NCBI RefSeq assembly: GCF_014805625.2
Contig: NW_023998416.1
Coordinates: 14,665,174 to 14,729,173, forward strand
Length of the DNA: 64,000 nucleotides
Source of the DNA: Glossina fuscipes
Taxonomy: Eukaryota; Arthropoda; Insecta; Diptera; Glossinidae
Direction of reading: 5' to 3'
A program made the translations under genes and the position numbers. The notes under the pieces are model-generated. The model searched no databases and was not told the origin of the DNA. It worked only from the letters and a program-made list of their open reading frames with translations. This document shows, one piece after another, positions 54,814-64,000 of this stretch (positions within the stretch are counted from its first letter, which is position 1; every line of letters begins with the position of its first letter).

Positions 54814-56084
54814 CTGATGAACGATGAATATGAAGGAACATGAAAAAAGATATGAGGAAAATTTTATTGTGGCACATATTTCTAAAAAAAAAAACAAAAA
54901 AAGCTACGCATCATATGAAATATTCACTTTACAAGAGAATCTGCTCCTTGGAAGCAATTCGTCTGCAGGCTAATTTCAGTATTGCAACACTCAAGTACAA
55001 CAATAGTAATAATAAAAATCAACAACTGCATTATATTTTTATTTGGTCGGCCAACACTACAACTACGCCAACGTTTTCTTCTGGTACTTGTTAGCAATTT
55101 AGATTTTCTTCTTGTTTACTTAACGCCTAGGCGTCACTGCGTGAATGAATGCATGAACACTCGAGTTAAAAAAAAAAAACAAAAAATACAAAATTAAATC
55201 ATCATTACTCTCATCATTAAGATTATCGACAGAATAACGTAATCCGACAAGAAACGGTTTTGTAATACCCATAAAATCCATCTGTTCGCTGCGGCAGTCC
55301 GCTAGATAGAACACGAATAAGCGTATGAGTAAGTAAACGAGGGGGAAATACGAAAGAGTTTTGTTGCTTCTGTTGATCTATATATATGCACCTAGTAGAG
55401 CAGTAATAAAATTGTAAAAATTGTTGTTGTAAAATGATGTTTAAAATTCGCAAACAAATATGATTTAGAGCTTCTCGTATGCAATGAATGGTTAAAGTAA
55501 GTAAACAAATTGTAAAACAATTGCGCCTCTTTCTTAGACATAATGATGCGATCGATGTCTTAACCCAGTAAGCAATCACGAAACTGAGAAGAGCTTGTAA
55601 ATGCCAAATGAAAAAGAAAGAAAAAATAAAAAGACTTGTGAAGCTTATCAGCTTTGTAACGGAGATCAGTAGAGGTTAATTAGCGCCTTACTAATCAACT
55701 GCATTGGAATTGGCGTCTCAGCGCGTGTTATAATGCAAAAGACTGCAAGATGAAAATTTCCCATGGAAAATGAAAAATGTGTTTAAAGAAGCATTTAATA
55801 TTAACTTGATAGTTGCTGCATTTCCAACAGTGTGGGCGCTAAGGTGGATGCACAAATTAATCTATGGCAACGTACTGCAATATTTGAAAAATATAAGAGC
55901 AAGCATAACATAAGATTACATATTATTACATGTTAAAAAAAAAATCTGCAAATTAAAGGCAGTGGCACTAGCTTTCTAGCTTATCATAAGCCTAGTTAGC
56001 CTATAAAGACATTATGGTTTGCCTGACGTTGTTGCTGCCTATTAATCGCACATACATTTATAGTAAGAAGTATTTTATACTTGT

Positions 56085-56930
56085 TTTATTATACCCTACA
56101 TTACTTGTAGCACAGGGTACACTATTTTAGCGCGCTCGTATGTAACAGCCAGAAGGGCTTAAGATAGACCCACCTTTTATTATACCGATCGATTCAATGT
56201 CATAATATGAATTGATCTAAGCCTGCCTGTCCATCTGATGCCTGTCCATATAAATTTGTGGTCAAGTTATAGCTCGTTTTGGCTCAAGCACGAACGCTAT
56301 TGAAAATGTTTCGGATTGGTACCGGGGGGGGGGCCGGTCCCCTCCCCACGGTATAACGCCCTATTCTGAAAAGTCGAAAAACGTCGCTAAGTAGTAGTGT
56401 TTGGGCATTCTAAATTGGTATGGGAACTTTCGACCAGCTGAGACAATTTTTGAACCCCTTCATATAACGAACGCTGAAGTTCACACAACAAAAAGGTATA
56501 ATTATCAATGCTTTACGAAGAAAATTATGTCATTATAGTAATGTAACAATAAAAAAATTGATTGTATCAAATTTAGACCGCCTCGGCTCATTTTTTGGAT
56601 CTTACCCTAATAAGAATTTTCATGAAAATTGACCTTTTGTCGAGCAGAAAAGTCTAAGCTTTAATATATGGTGATAAAAATTGACCCTTAATAGTAATTT
56701 CATACAAAAATGAACTCTACAACCATTCAGGCCTATTCCATTCCTGTCCCATGCATTAAACTTGTACTACATTAGTTTGCGTTTTGGGCCCCCTTTCCCC
56801 ATAAATACGCAAATGAAAAATATGACTTCATATAGAAACAAGATATAATCATAAAAATAGGAATTGTGTTAGACAATGTGGTGTTTGGTATTTAATGGTG
56901 ATCGCCATGCCCGACTATAACATTCTTACT
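56085..56930 (+). repeat. Family A dispersed repeat, long copy with tail
   Basis: Contains TACACTATTTTAGCGCGCTC, AGAAGGGCTTAAGATAGACC, CCACCTTTTATTATACCGAT, CTGCCTGTCC, ACGAACGCTATTGAAAATG and GCCCTATTCTGAAAAGTCG. It continues into tail monomers with TTTCATGAAAATTGACC and TTTCATACAAAAATG, and ends in TTTAATGGTGATCGCCATG. A run of about 11 G at 56323-56333 is followed by a C-rich stretch. Confidence 0.7.
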
Positions 56931-57796
56931 TGTTCTACACTTGCCATCCTGCAAGAAAAATCGAAATTAGCAAACTATGTAGAATAACATGCAGAAAACG
57001 TAGAATATTATGCTGAAAACCTTATTATATTGTAAGGTAAACTGCCCTTTGCGGTTTTACGTTTCTATCCGAAATTTTTCGATATTAAATTTTCCTAGAT
57101 AAATAAATCTTCGCGCTACTAAGTCGACTATGTGTCGACAAGGAGTCCATTAATTAGTTAGTGGTAGGTAAGAAAAGAAAAACAAAAACAAAATTGGGAG
57201 GTAAAGTAAATTTCTTTTTCCATTGGAAATATATGGAAATTTGCACCAGAGTTCGAATACAATTTTTATCTAAGACTTTACAAGGTATTAGAAGAGATGA
57301 GATTCTCAGCGAGTTTTCGCTTGAGTACACAATCGCAAGATGCTTTATTTTCACAAACATGTTACGCGTTAATGTTTATTTTTAAATTCCCCAAAATATA
57401 TTCTATTTGTCAAATTTTTATTTAAGAAGACATTGTAGTTTTCTTATCTTTTAATAGGATGAGAGACGGGGAGGAGGGGGAATCTATTGAAATATTTAGC
57501 ATTTCTATTAGATGGTTTCAGTAAACAACGAGAAGAAGACAAGGAATCGCTGAAACGAATATATAAGTTACGTATTTTCTCAAAGCATAATTATGACTTT
57601 TAATTTCGCCTACAAATATAAATTCATTAGGCAACGAAAACAATGAAAATGTTTTTACGTCAACTTTTGGATATTAATCATGTTTTACATGGAAATGGAA
57701 TTTATTAAAAACGTTCTTTATAGATATAACATCATCATCTAAGATCGTGCAGTTCGTGATGCTAAACATTCTCAATTAGCGTAAGAATTTAATTTT

Positions 57797-57800
<4 letters not shown>

Positions 57801-57841
<41 letters not shown>
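57801..57841. repeat. (TA)n microsatellite
   Basis: About 20 TA units, the longest such tract in the window. Confidence 0.95.
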
Positions 57842-57844
<3 letters not shown>

Positions 57845-58317
57845 TCTTAGTTTCCCCTTTAAAGAAGGTTCACGGGTTTGTCGTTACCTGAACTCTCTTT
57901 GAAATGAATTAAAGTTGGGGGCAAGAGTGCGTTATATTCTACAAACTAGTTAGTGGTAAAACTAGCTCAACAAAGACCTGTTTCCTGAACCCGTTTTCAA
58001 TAACGACGATATACATATTTGGCAATATTTTTCCTTCTCTTTTTTCTTCTCTTTTTATATGCCTTAAATGAATAGGGATATGTAAATCGTAATGTTGAAA
58101 AGTAATACAAATCTTTTCTTTCAAAGATTAGTGTTAAAGATTTAAGAAAATCAAATGATGCTCCGCATGCTGCAAACATTTGAAATTTGGTTGTAAAACG
58201 ATGGCGCTGGTCTGAAGTAAAGAAAATATTCTTCCACTTGTCACGAGGACAAAACCGCTGTTCCTGGAATAAATTCAAACCTAATTTCAGAATTTCTGCA
58301 AAGGATTACGTCCTATA

Positions 58318-58354
58318 ACTACTACTACTACTACTACTACTACTAGTACTACTA
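58318..58354. repeat. (CTA)n microsatellite
   Basis: About 12 ACT units with one G interruption. Confidence 0.9.
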
Positions 58355-59510
58355 AAATCTCGGTCTTTTGTTTCATTAAATGATGAACAAGATCGGAAAA
58401 ATGTTAACTTGGAAGGAAAATCTTTTTCATTGGCTTGATGCGGGGTATTCTTTCTTTTTATTGAACATACAACACACATCTTCACGGAGCTACATTAACA
58501 AGCAGTCCTGTACAAATCATTTTCTCCGGTAACAAAACTCTCAATGCTAAGAGACAATCGACTAAAAAAATTAAAACGCTATTCTCTCTATTTGAGCATA
58601 AATCACGGGCGTTATTACGAAACTACCGTCACTTGAAGGGGAAGAAGAGATGAGCTTCTGAAGTGAGTACTATTCCTTACAATGTACATACCCTGATGGT
58701 TTTCCAGCAATTACATCAACAGAACAATAAACAGGGCAAGGCAGATTAAGGAACATGCAGCGTTTTCAAGGATTTCGCGTAACACAAGAAATTAGCCGAC
58801 ACCCAACTAACAACGCCATACAAATTTCACATGACAAAATCGCTCTTCTTCATTGTAACTAACAATTGGTTTAGCAGCTCTTTTTTGAAATATAACACTA
58901 ACCGATAAGCGCTTGCATTATAAAGACGAAGAAGAGTTACCAAACACCCTTTAAGCCAATGCTCACTTTGAACGGTGCTTTTCCTCCATCCAAAATCACT
59001 GCTTCATCAATAATCGAACCTTGGATCTTTTCACTCTTTCAATAATAATAAAAGCATTGCCGCTAAAAACGTGGGAATTTGTAAATAAACGATCAAAACG
59101 GTATGAAATTTTGATAAGCATGGTGTCAATATTGGAGTTGTTGCATGGAAACGACGCCTACGAAGCAGTCCCAGGAATTATTGACCGATGTATTATCACT
59201 TACAGCCCTCACAAATTTAAAATAAGCAAAAAAAATTATGTTCTCCATTGCGTGCCTGGATATGAAATATTAAAAGTGTTTTACTTAATCTACGGATCCG
59301 GATGTGTAATAGTTTTGGCGTTAATATCCGCTATAAATTATTGCTTGTAATTTTTTGTTCACTGCAAGTACAAGAAGGTCTTGTACCAAGTATTTTAAAT
59401 GGTCTCAGTAAATGTTTACACCACGTTTTTTATTATTTCATACCACGTTTTATATGAGTTAGTCGATCGATGAAGAAAATGATGTTGAAAAATCGGCGCG
59501 TTGTATTTAC

Positions 59511-59515
59511 CTCAT
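59511..59515 (-). CDS. Candidate first coding exon (Met-Ser) of the deoxyribosyltransferase-like gene
   Basis: Minus strand CGCATGAG|GTAAAT. The split codon AG|T would give Ser, so the protein would begin MSEVLAAWRAKARWN. The phase (two bases carried over) is exactly what the exon at 54813 needs, and a TAG lies in frame eight codons upstream of the ATG, so it can be a true start. The coding part is only five bases; the 5' UTR would extend to the right of 59515. Other upstream exons, including ones outside the window, are possible. Confidence 0.35.
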
Positions 59516-60012
59516 GCGTTCACAATCCAGATGGAACTAAAACAACCTCGGAAAACAGCGAAAATATTTGCAAATTTTCGTCTATAACTTTCGATTCCGC
59601 GAATATATTTGTGAAAAGCTACTCGAATGTTCGCTAAAACCTGTCTGCATGGCCAGTTCAAAAATGATCCCGATCGGCTTACTGATGTGTCCGCAAATAA
59701 CAACAAAATTTTATTTACAACTTGTTTCACATTTATTGTAACATACATTGGACTGGATTTTATTGCAAATTTAGTATCAAATGATTTGTGATCGTCAACT
59801 AAAAACATACGAGACATATGAACGTGAACTACAATATAATACACATTAGAATGGAGGTATGGACATGATGTTATGTTCACCAACCATATATACTTTATAA
59901 GGCCTCTAATTGCATGTTTATAGATGTTAGCAAATGCGATGAAAAATTTAATAAAACCGAGAGCTGATTTGTAAAAACAAGTAAGAGTATTATTGTCGGG
60001 CAAAGTCGACAA
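59512..60012 (-). other. Unassigned long open frame
   Basis: A 166-codon open frame on the minus strand, the longest outside the recognised genes, but with no ATG at its start (it opens at TTG); the first in-frame ATG starts MSRMFLVDD about 66 codons in. It has no motif I recognise. It overlaps, in another frame, the candidate first exon and 5' UTR of the deoxyribosyltransferase-like gene, so it may be a chance frame in a transcribed leader or promoter. Confidence 0.2.
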
Positions 60013-60689
60013 TTGGATACTCTACATCAATTCGCTTAATTAATAATATATCAAAAATTCGACATTGTGCAAATGCATCCATGTAAATGTATAATTTTTT
60101 TGGAAAATTTCTTGTATTGGAGAATACTCAGACGCCAGCGTGGTCCAAGTTTAGCAAATTTGATCTACTTGTGAAAGATTTTATTACTTTCCATTTGCTT
60201 CCGTCATAAAAAAAGCACAAATTAGGCTTCGACACCTTAGAAGGGTTTACTTTCATAAGAGCCTCTTTATATGCTGCGGTCTAAAAAACAGATCGCTTCG
60301 ATCCATATTCCCTATGGTTGATTTACTAAGGACAAGTTTTGATTATAAAATATTAAAAATTAGTTTTCTTTGGCATGTAGAGAGTTATCTTTCATTAGAA
60401 CTCTTATATGGGTTGAGATTTAAAAATATATCTACGTGGTCCAAAGTCGGTAAAGTTAGGTTTTATGTCAGGTTATTATTGTAAACGAATCGTCACCGCA
60501 AAGTGTTGAAAATTATGCACTTTTACCATAGGAAAGATTCTTTGGCAAGGGGTTCAAAGATCCGATACAAAGTTTTCACATCAGTTTAAAATGCCGAACA
60601 CCATTACTAAGCGATTTTGGACGCGTAATTCTGAAAATTACAATATTCCACGTAAAAAGATATCAAGAGAAGGCATTATATGTAGGCTG

Positions 60690-60800
60690 AACCAAAGAAA
60701 ATATGGACAGACAAGCATCGATTGGTATAATAAGACGGAGGTCTATCTCAAGCCCTTCTGGATATCCGCACAAACACAGAATACCCTGTATACAGCAAAA
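60690..60800 (-). repeat. Family A dispersed repeat, left fragment
   Basis: The plus strand reads CATCGATTGGTATAATAAGA, GGAGGTCTATCTCAAGCCC and TTCTGGATATCCGCACAAAC, the complement of the family's first blocks. Confidence 0.65.
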
Positions 60801-61209
60801 GCTCGAAGTCTATATTTTTATTTTATTTTATTGTCCTATGTAAAGAAACTTAAGGTAAAGGAGAATAAGTGCATCTACTAGAAACAATTTGGTATGAGAT
60901 TGACTTTTGTAGATTAAAACGAGGTAAGTGATACTAATTTTCATTCTTGAATGCAACGTTTTGTAGGTATTCTACTCCTTTCAACTTACGAGTAGGTTTG
61001 TTTCGCTTTAAAAAAACACTTTTGCGATAACATTTTATAAATATATCATAATTCTGGTCAATTTGTAGTGCAAAAGTGGACTTGGTCCGCAAACTTTGCG
61101 CAAACAGCTCATAAAGTTTGCACACTGAACACAAGCAATTTCAATTCAAAATTCCCATTACATATAACATATGCTTTCTAAAACGATGTTATGACTTCTG
61201 TAGCTATAG

Positions 61210-61450
61210 GTAGAAAGGAAGAAAAGTTTTAGCATATTTAGAAAATGGAACCAGCATATCTCTGGAATGTTCAGATGTAGAAAGTGAATTATATGATAGC
61301 GACGGTGAATTTTTAGATAGATGAATTGATCCACAAGGCAGTGATGATAACAGTGCCATTATCGAGAGTAGTGCTGCGGAAATTCAATTCAATTTTAACT
61401 ATCGAAATCAAAATAATAATAACAGAAATAAAAATATCAGAGTAAACGTA
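61210..61450 (+). pseudogene. Acidic coding-like scrap, possibly piggyBac-type transposase N-terminus
   Basis: The plus frame reads KVLAYLENGTSISLECSDVE, then SELYDSDGEFLDR, a TGA stop, then IDPQGSDDNSAIIESSAAEI and an Asn-rich end with a TAA. A leading helix followed by Asp/Ser/Glu-rich sequence is typical of the N-terminus of piggyBac-like transposases. No catalytic domain follows. It could instead be a chance frame or another gene's decayed exon. Confidence 0.25.
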
Positions 61451-62272
61451 TAAAGTTTGGGCACTTTAGAGAATAAGCCTGCCTGGGATGGGCTTAGTCT
61501 TTCAACGCCTTGCCGCAAAGTAACGAAGAGAAGAGAAAAAAGAAAAAAAAACGTTTCCTTCTTGTTGCGAATTGAAATGCTACTGACAGAGATATTACCT
61601 ACTACTGTTGTTTAATGCTTGCAAAGGAAAGAAAACAAATAAATAAATAAATAAACATCAGTAAGAAATCAACCACAATATAATCGATGATGATGAGGTC
61701 ATAACTAATAATAAAAATGACTTGAAATGTATACGACAGCAAACCAAACAAATACATATGTATTGAGAAACGTAAAATAACAAGCAATACATTTGCAAAT
61801 GGAGAGCATGATAAAAGAGACGAAAAGAGAGAAGTGAGGGATGGATTGACTAAAATGACTGAAAATCAAATATTCATTTGCACGTACGACAGAAAAAAAA
61901 GAAAAAAAAAAAAAACAAACGAATAACTGTTGCGTGTGTTTCGTTGATTATTAAGAGAAAACAGCTGTTTTTCTTTACCATACAATTAAAGAAAAATGTG
62001 TTGAGATAATTGCAATTATCTGAGGACCATAGTTTGGAAAGAGGTTGGTTACTTACAAAAAAAAATCTGGTAATTACAACATTCGTCCCGCTTCGAACTA
62101 TAGGAGAACTAGCTTTGTCTTCGCTATTTTATTAATCGATCAGATGATATATAAGTAATATAAGCAAATGCACGAGTTTTTTGTTATACCAAACAACGAG
62201 CCAATAGTTTAACAACATTATTTAGTGTTTGAATATAAATGGATTGGCATTATAAATCAATTTTGCGAATAG

Positions 62273-62298
62273 TTTATATATATATATATATATATATT
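62273..62298. repeat. (TA)n microsatellite
   Basis: About 13 TA units. Confidence 0.95.
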
Positions 62299-64000
62299 TG
62301 TATATACAGTTTTTACATTTTTATTTACGCGTTAAGCTGATTATTTTATGCTATACGCAAGCTATACAGGAAATAACTGTGCGATGATGATAATGTTGCC
62401 ATTAATTATGATAATAATACACCGATGAATAGTGAATAGTGGAAGATGTTTTTTGCTTTTTTTAATGACAGTTTATTGACTTACACATCGTGGCTTTCAA
62501 TGAAAGTGCACAAGAATCTCATTATTCCGCTGCTATGAAACTTGTTTGCATTTGAATGTTTATCCGTTATTCAGCACTATTTTTGCACGAAAGGATAAAT
62601 GTATTAACTCACGAACAAAATAAATTTTTCGATAATTGTAAAAAAAAAAAAAAAAAATGCGAACATTCATTAACAAATAGATAGATTAGTAATTTAGGCC
62701 GTTTTCTTAAGAACAGTTCTTTCAACACTTCACTTGAGTGTGTTTGTAATTTGATATGTTATTTAAGTTAAAGTGTTTTGTAATCTATCTGATCGTAATT
62801 TGATTGTTATTTAAATACTTATTTTCTATGACTAACAATAACAAAGATGTTTGCGCTTGAATGTGCAGAGCTTGTCTGAACATTCTCGATCTGTCAATAA
62901 GTATCGTGAGGATAGTGTTTACGAAATCCCATTCCATTCCTTGCCGATTATCTGTTTTGTTTACCTTTATGCAATCATGCAAACATTCGATTAATGACTA
63001 ATTAATCTGCTAATGTCAATGTTTATGATCTACTACTATAGATCCGCGTCATTGTATCATAATGCATAATAATAACACCTTTGTGTTTACCTCAATTATA
63101 TATTACTTCTCATAATATATTTTATATATTAGTTATTATTATAATCATTATTGTTGCTAACGTTCATATTTAACTACTACTCATCAGCGTTTGTGAAGTC
63201 ATAAGATTTATTTTCATTTGTGAACAAAACCAATGATTATTATTTTTAAATATCATATTATTAAAAATATTATATTCAGTTAATTGTTCTTTATTGACAT
63301 TATTCAGAAAAAAGCATGAGTATTGAATGATAAAATTAAATTTAATATCACTGAAATGTAACAGCATCACGTGTCAGGTGCCGTACACTACGGCACATAC
63401 TAAGGTGATAGGTATTTTGTTACTGTTGAAATCTTCGGTTTGTTTCCTTGCTTTGTAGAACTTTAAAGTTATTTTCATGTCCTTTCTGCCACACGACAAT
63501 TATCATTTTTACTTCTATAGTCTGTTAGCTTGAGGACAACCTTCACCTCATGCGGTTATCTGATCTAAAAATTTGCGATAAAATATGCGTAAAAATTGAG
63601 AATCTGCAAGTCCCGAATGCTGTAGGAAAGATAATATAAAGAGAAATGTGACATAAAAATAATCATAACGGATCGAAATGATATGCTCTAACTTTGCTTT
63701 GTTCATATTTATCACCATTGTACTGACATAATGGAAGGACATGGAACTATTTCTTAATAGTTTCAAAGGCTGGATTTCTACAGAAGGTTCTATGCTAGCA
63801 GGTAGAGCCGTTGAACATCATGTTGAGGCAAGCTATTGAACTTTGGGGATTTTGCCTTTTACTAAAGCATAATTATGAATAAAGAATAAGAAAATTATGC
63901 TAGGCTGTGATAGAATATTCTATACACACTACCTCACGACCAGAAGAATATTTACCATACCAGCAGACAGAAAGTATTTCATGAAAAAATTGAAACGAGC

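Larger units (their letters stand above)
54814..59510 (-). other. Presumed long first intron of the deoxyribosyltransferase-like gene
   Basis: If the candidate first exon is right, this is a 4.7 kb intron. The acceptor is CATCGTTCATCAG at 54814. It contains a family A copy at 56085-56930, a (TA)n tract at 57801-57841 and a CTA/ACT tract at 58318-58354. No coding exon with a donor of the needed phase was found nearer to 54813. Confidence 0.4.
59516..64000. other. Right-hand flank, no recognised gene
   Basis: Apart from the open frame at 59512-60012, a family A fragment at 60690-60800, a possible piggyBac-type scrap at 61210-61450 and simple repeats (A-rich near 61885-61918 and 62640-62657, TA at 62273-62298), I see nothing supportable. 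The far upstream regulatory region of the deoxyribosyltransferase-like gene would lie here. Confidence 0.4.

Noticed and set aside
55223..55579. 118-codon minus-strand frame as the first exon of the deoxyribosyltransferase-like gene
   Set aside because: No donor of the needed phase at its end and no similarity; composition is that of the intron.
59021..59350. 109-codon open frame with a hydrophobic C-terminus
   Set aside because: It begins at TTG, has no recognisable domain or promoter context, and lies on the opposite strand next to the proposed leader of another gene; I could not support it as a gene.

Overview
The window looks like nuclear DNA of a higher fly (Diptera, Brachycera). It is very AT-rich and full of poly-A/T runs and (TA)n, (TTG)n and (TTTA)n microsatellites. 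It carries short introns with GTAAG-type donors next to very long introns, and its proteins are closest to those I know from Drosophila. A tsetse-like or other calyptrate fly is my guess; the exact species cannot be read from the sequence. No bacterial, plasmid, CRISPR or operon structure is present.

Three genes can be assembled, all on the minus strand. From right to left they are: (1) a multi-exon gene (51872-54813, with a candidate first coding exon at 59511-59515) for a protein of about 814 residues with two copies of a nucleoside 2-deoxyribosyltransferase-like domain; (2) Hnf4, the fly HNF4 nuclear receptor, with five shared exons at 8256-10696 and two alternative 5' coding exons, at 29933-30030 and 41917-42095, so that its introns fill about 31 kb; (3) Cks30A (4615-4913), a complete two-exon Cdk regulatory subunit of 75 residues. 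A broken Ubc13/bendless-like copy lies at about 3250-3620. In Drosophila, Hnf4 and Cks30A both map to 29E-30A on 2L (from memory), so the set looks like a conserved chromosome segment and not a functional cluster.

The rest is intron and intergenic DNA. It holds a dispersed repeat family (family A: TATACCGATCGAT followed by a CTGTCCGTC stretch) in about ten copies on both strands, one with a tail of about five diverged 140-170 bp monomers. It also holds a second short family with a pol III A-box-like start (family B, six copies), one clear tRNA-derived SINE nested in a family A copy, a possible piggyBac-type relic and a possible Tc1/mariner scrap.

The least expected findings are the whole-unit internal duplication in the deoxyribosyltransferase-like protein, whose second copy appears to have lost both putative active-site acids; the short alternative N-terminal exon of Hnf4 inside the large intron; and the Ubc13-like pseudogene. 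Exon borders were read by eye from splice consensus, reading phase and protein similarity. Phases sum correctly for every assembled gene.
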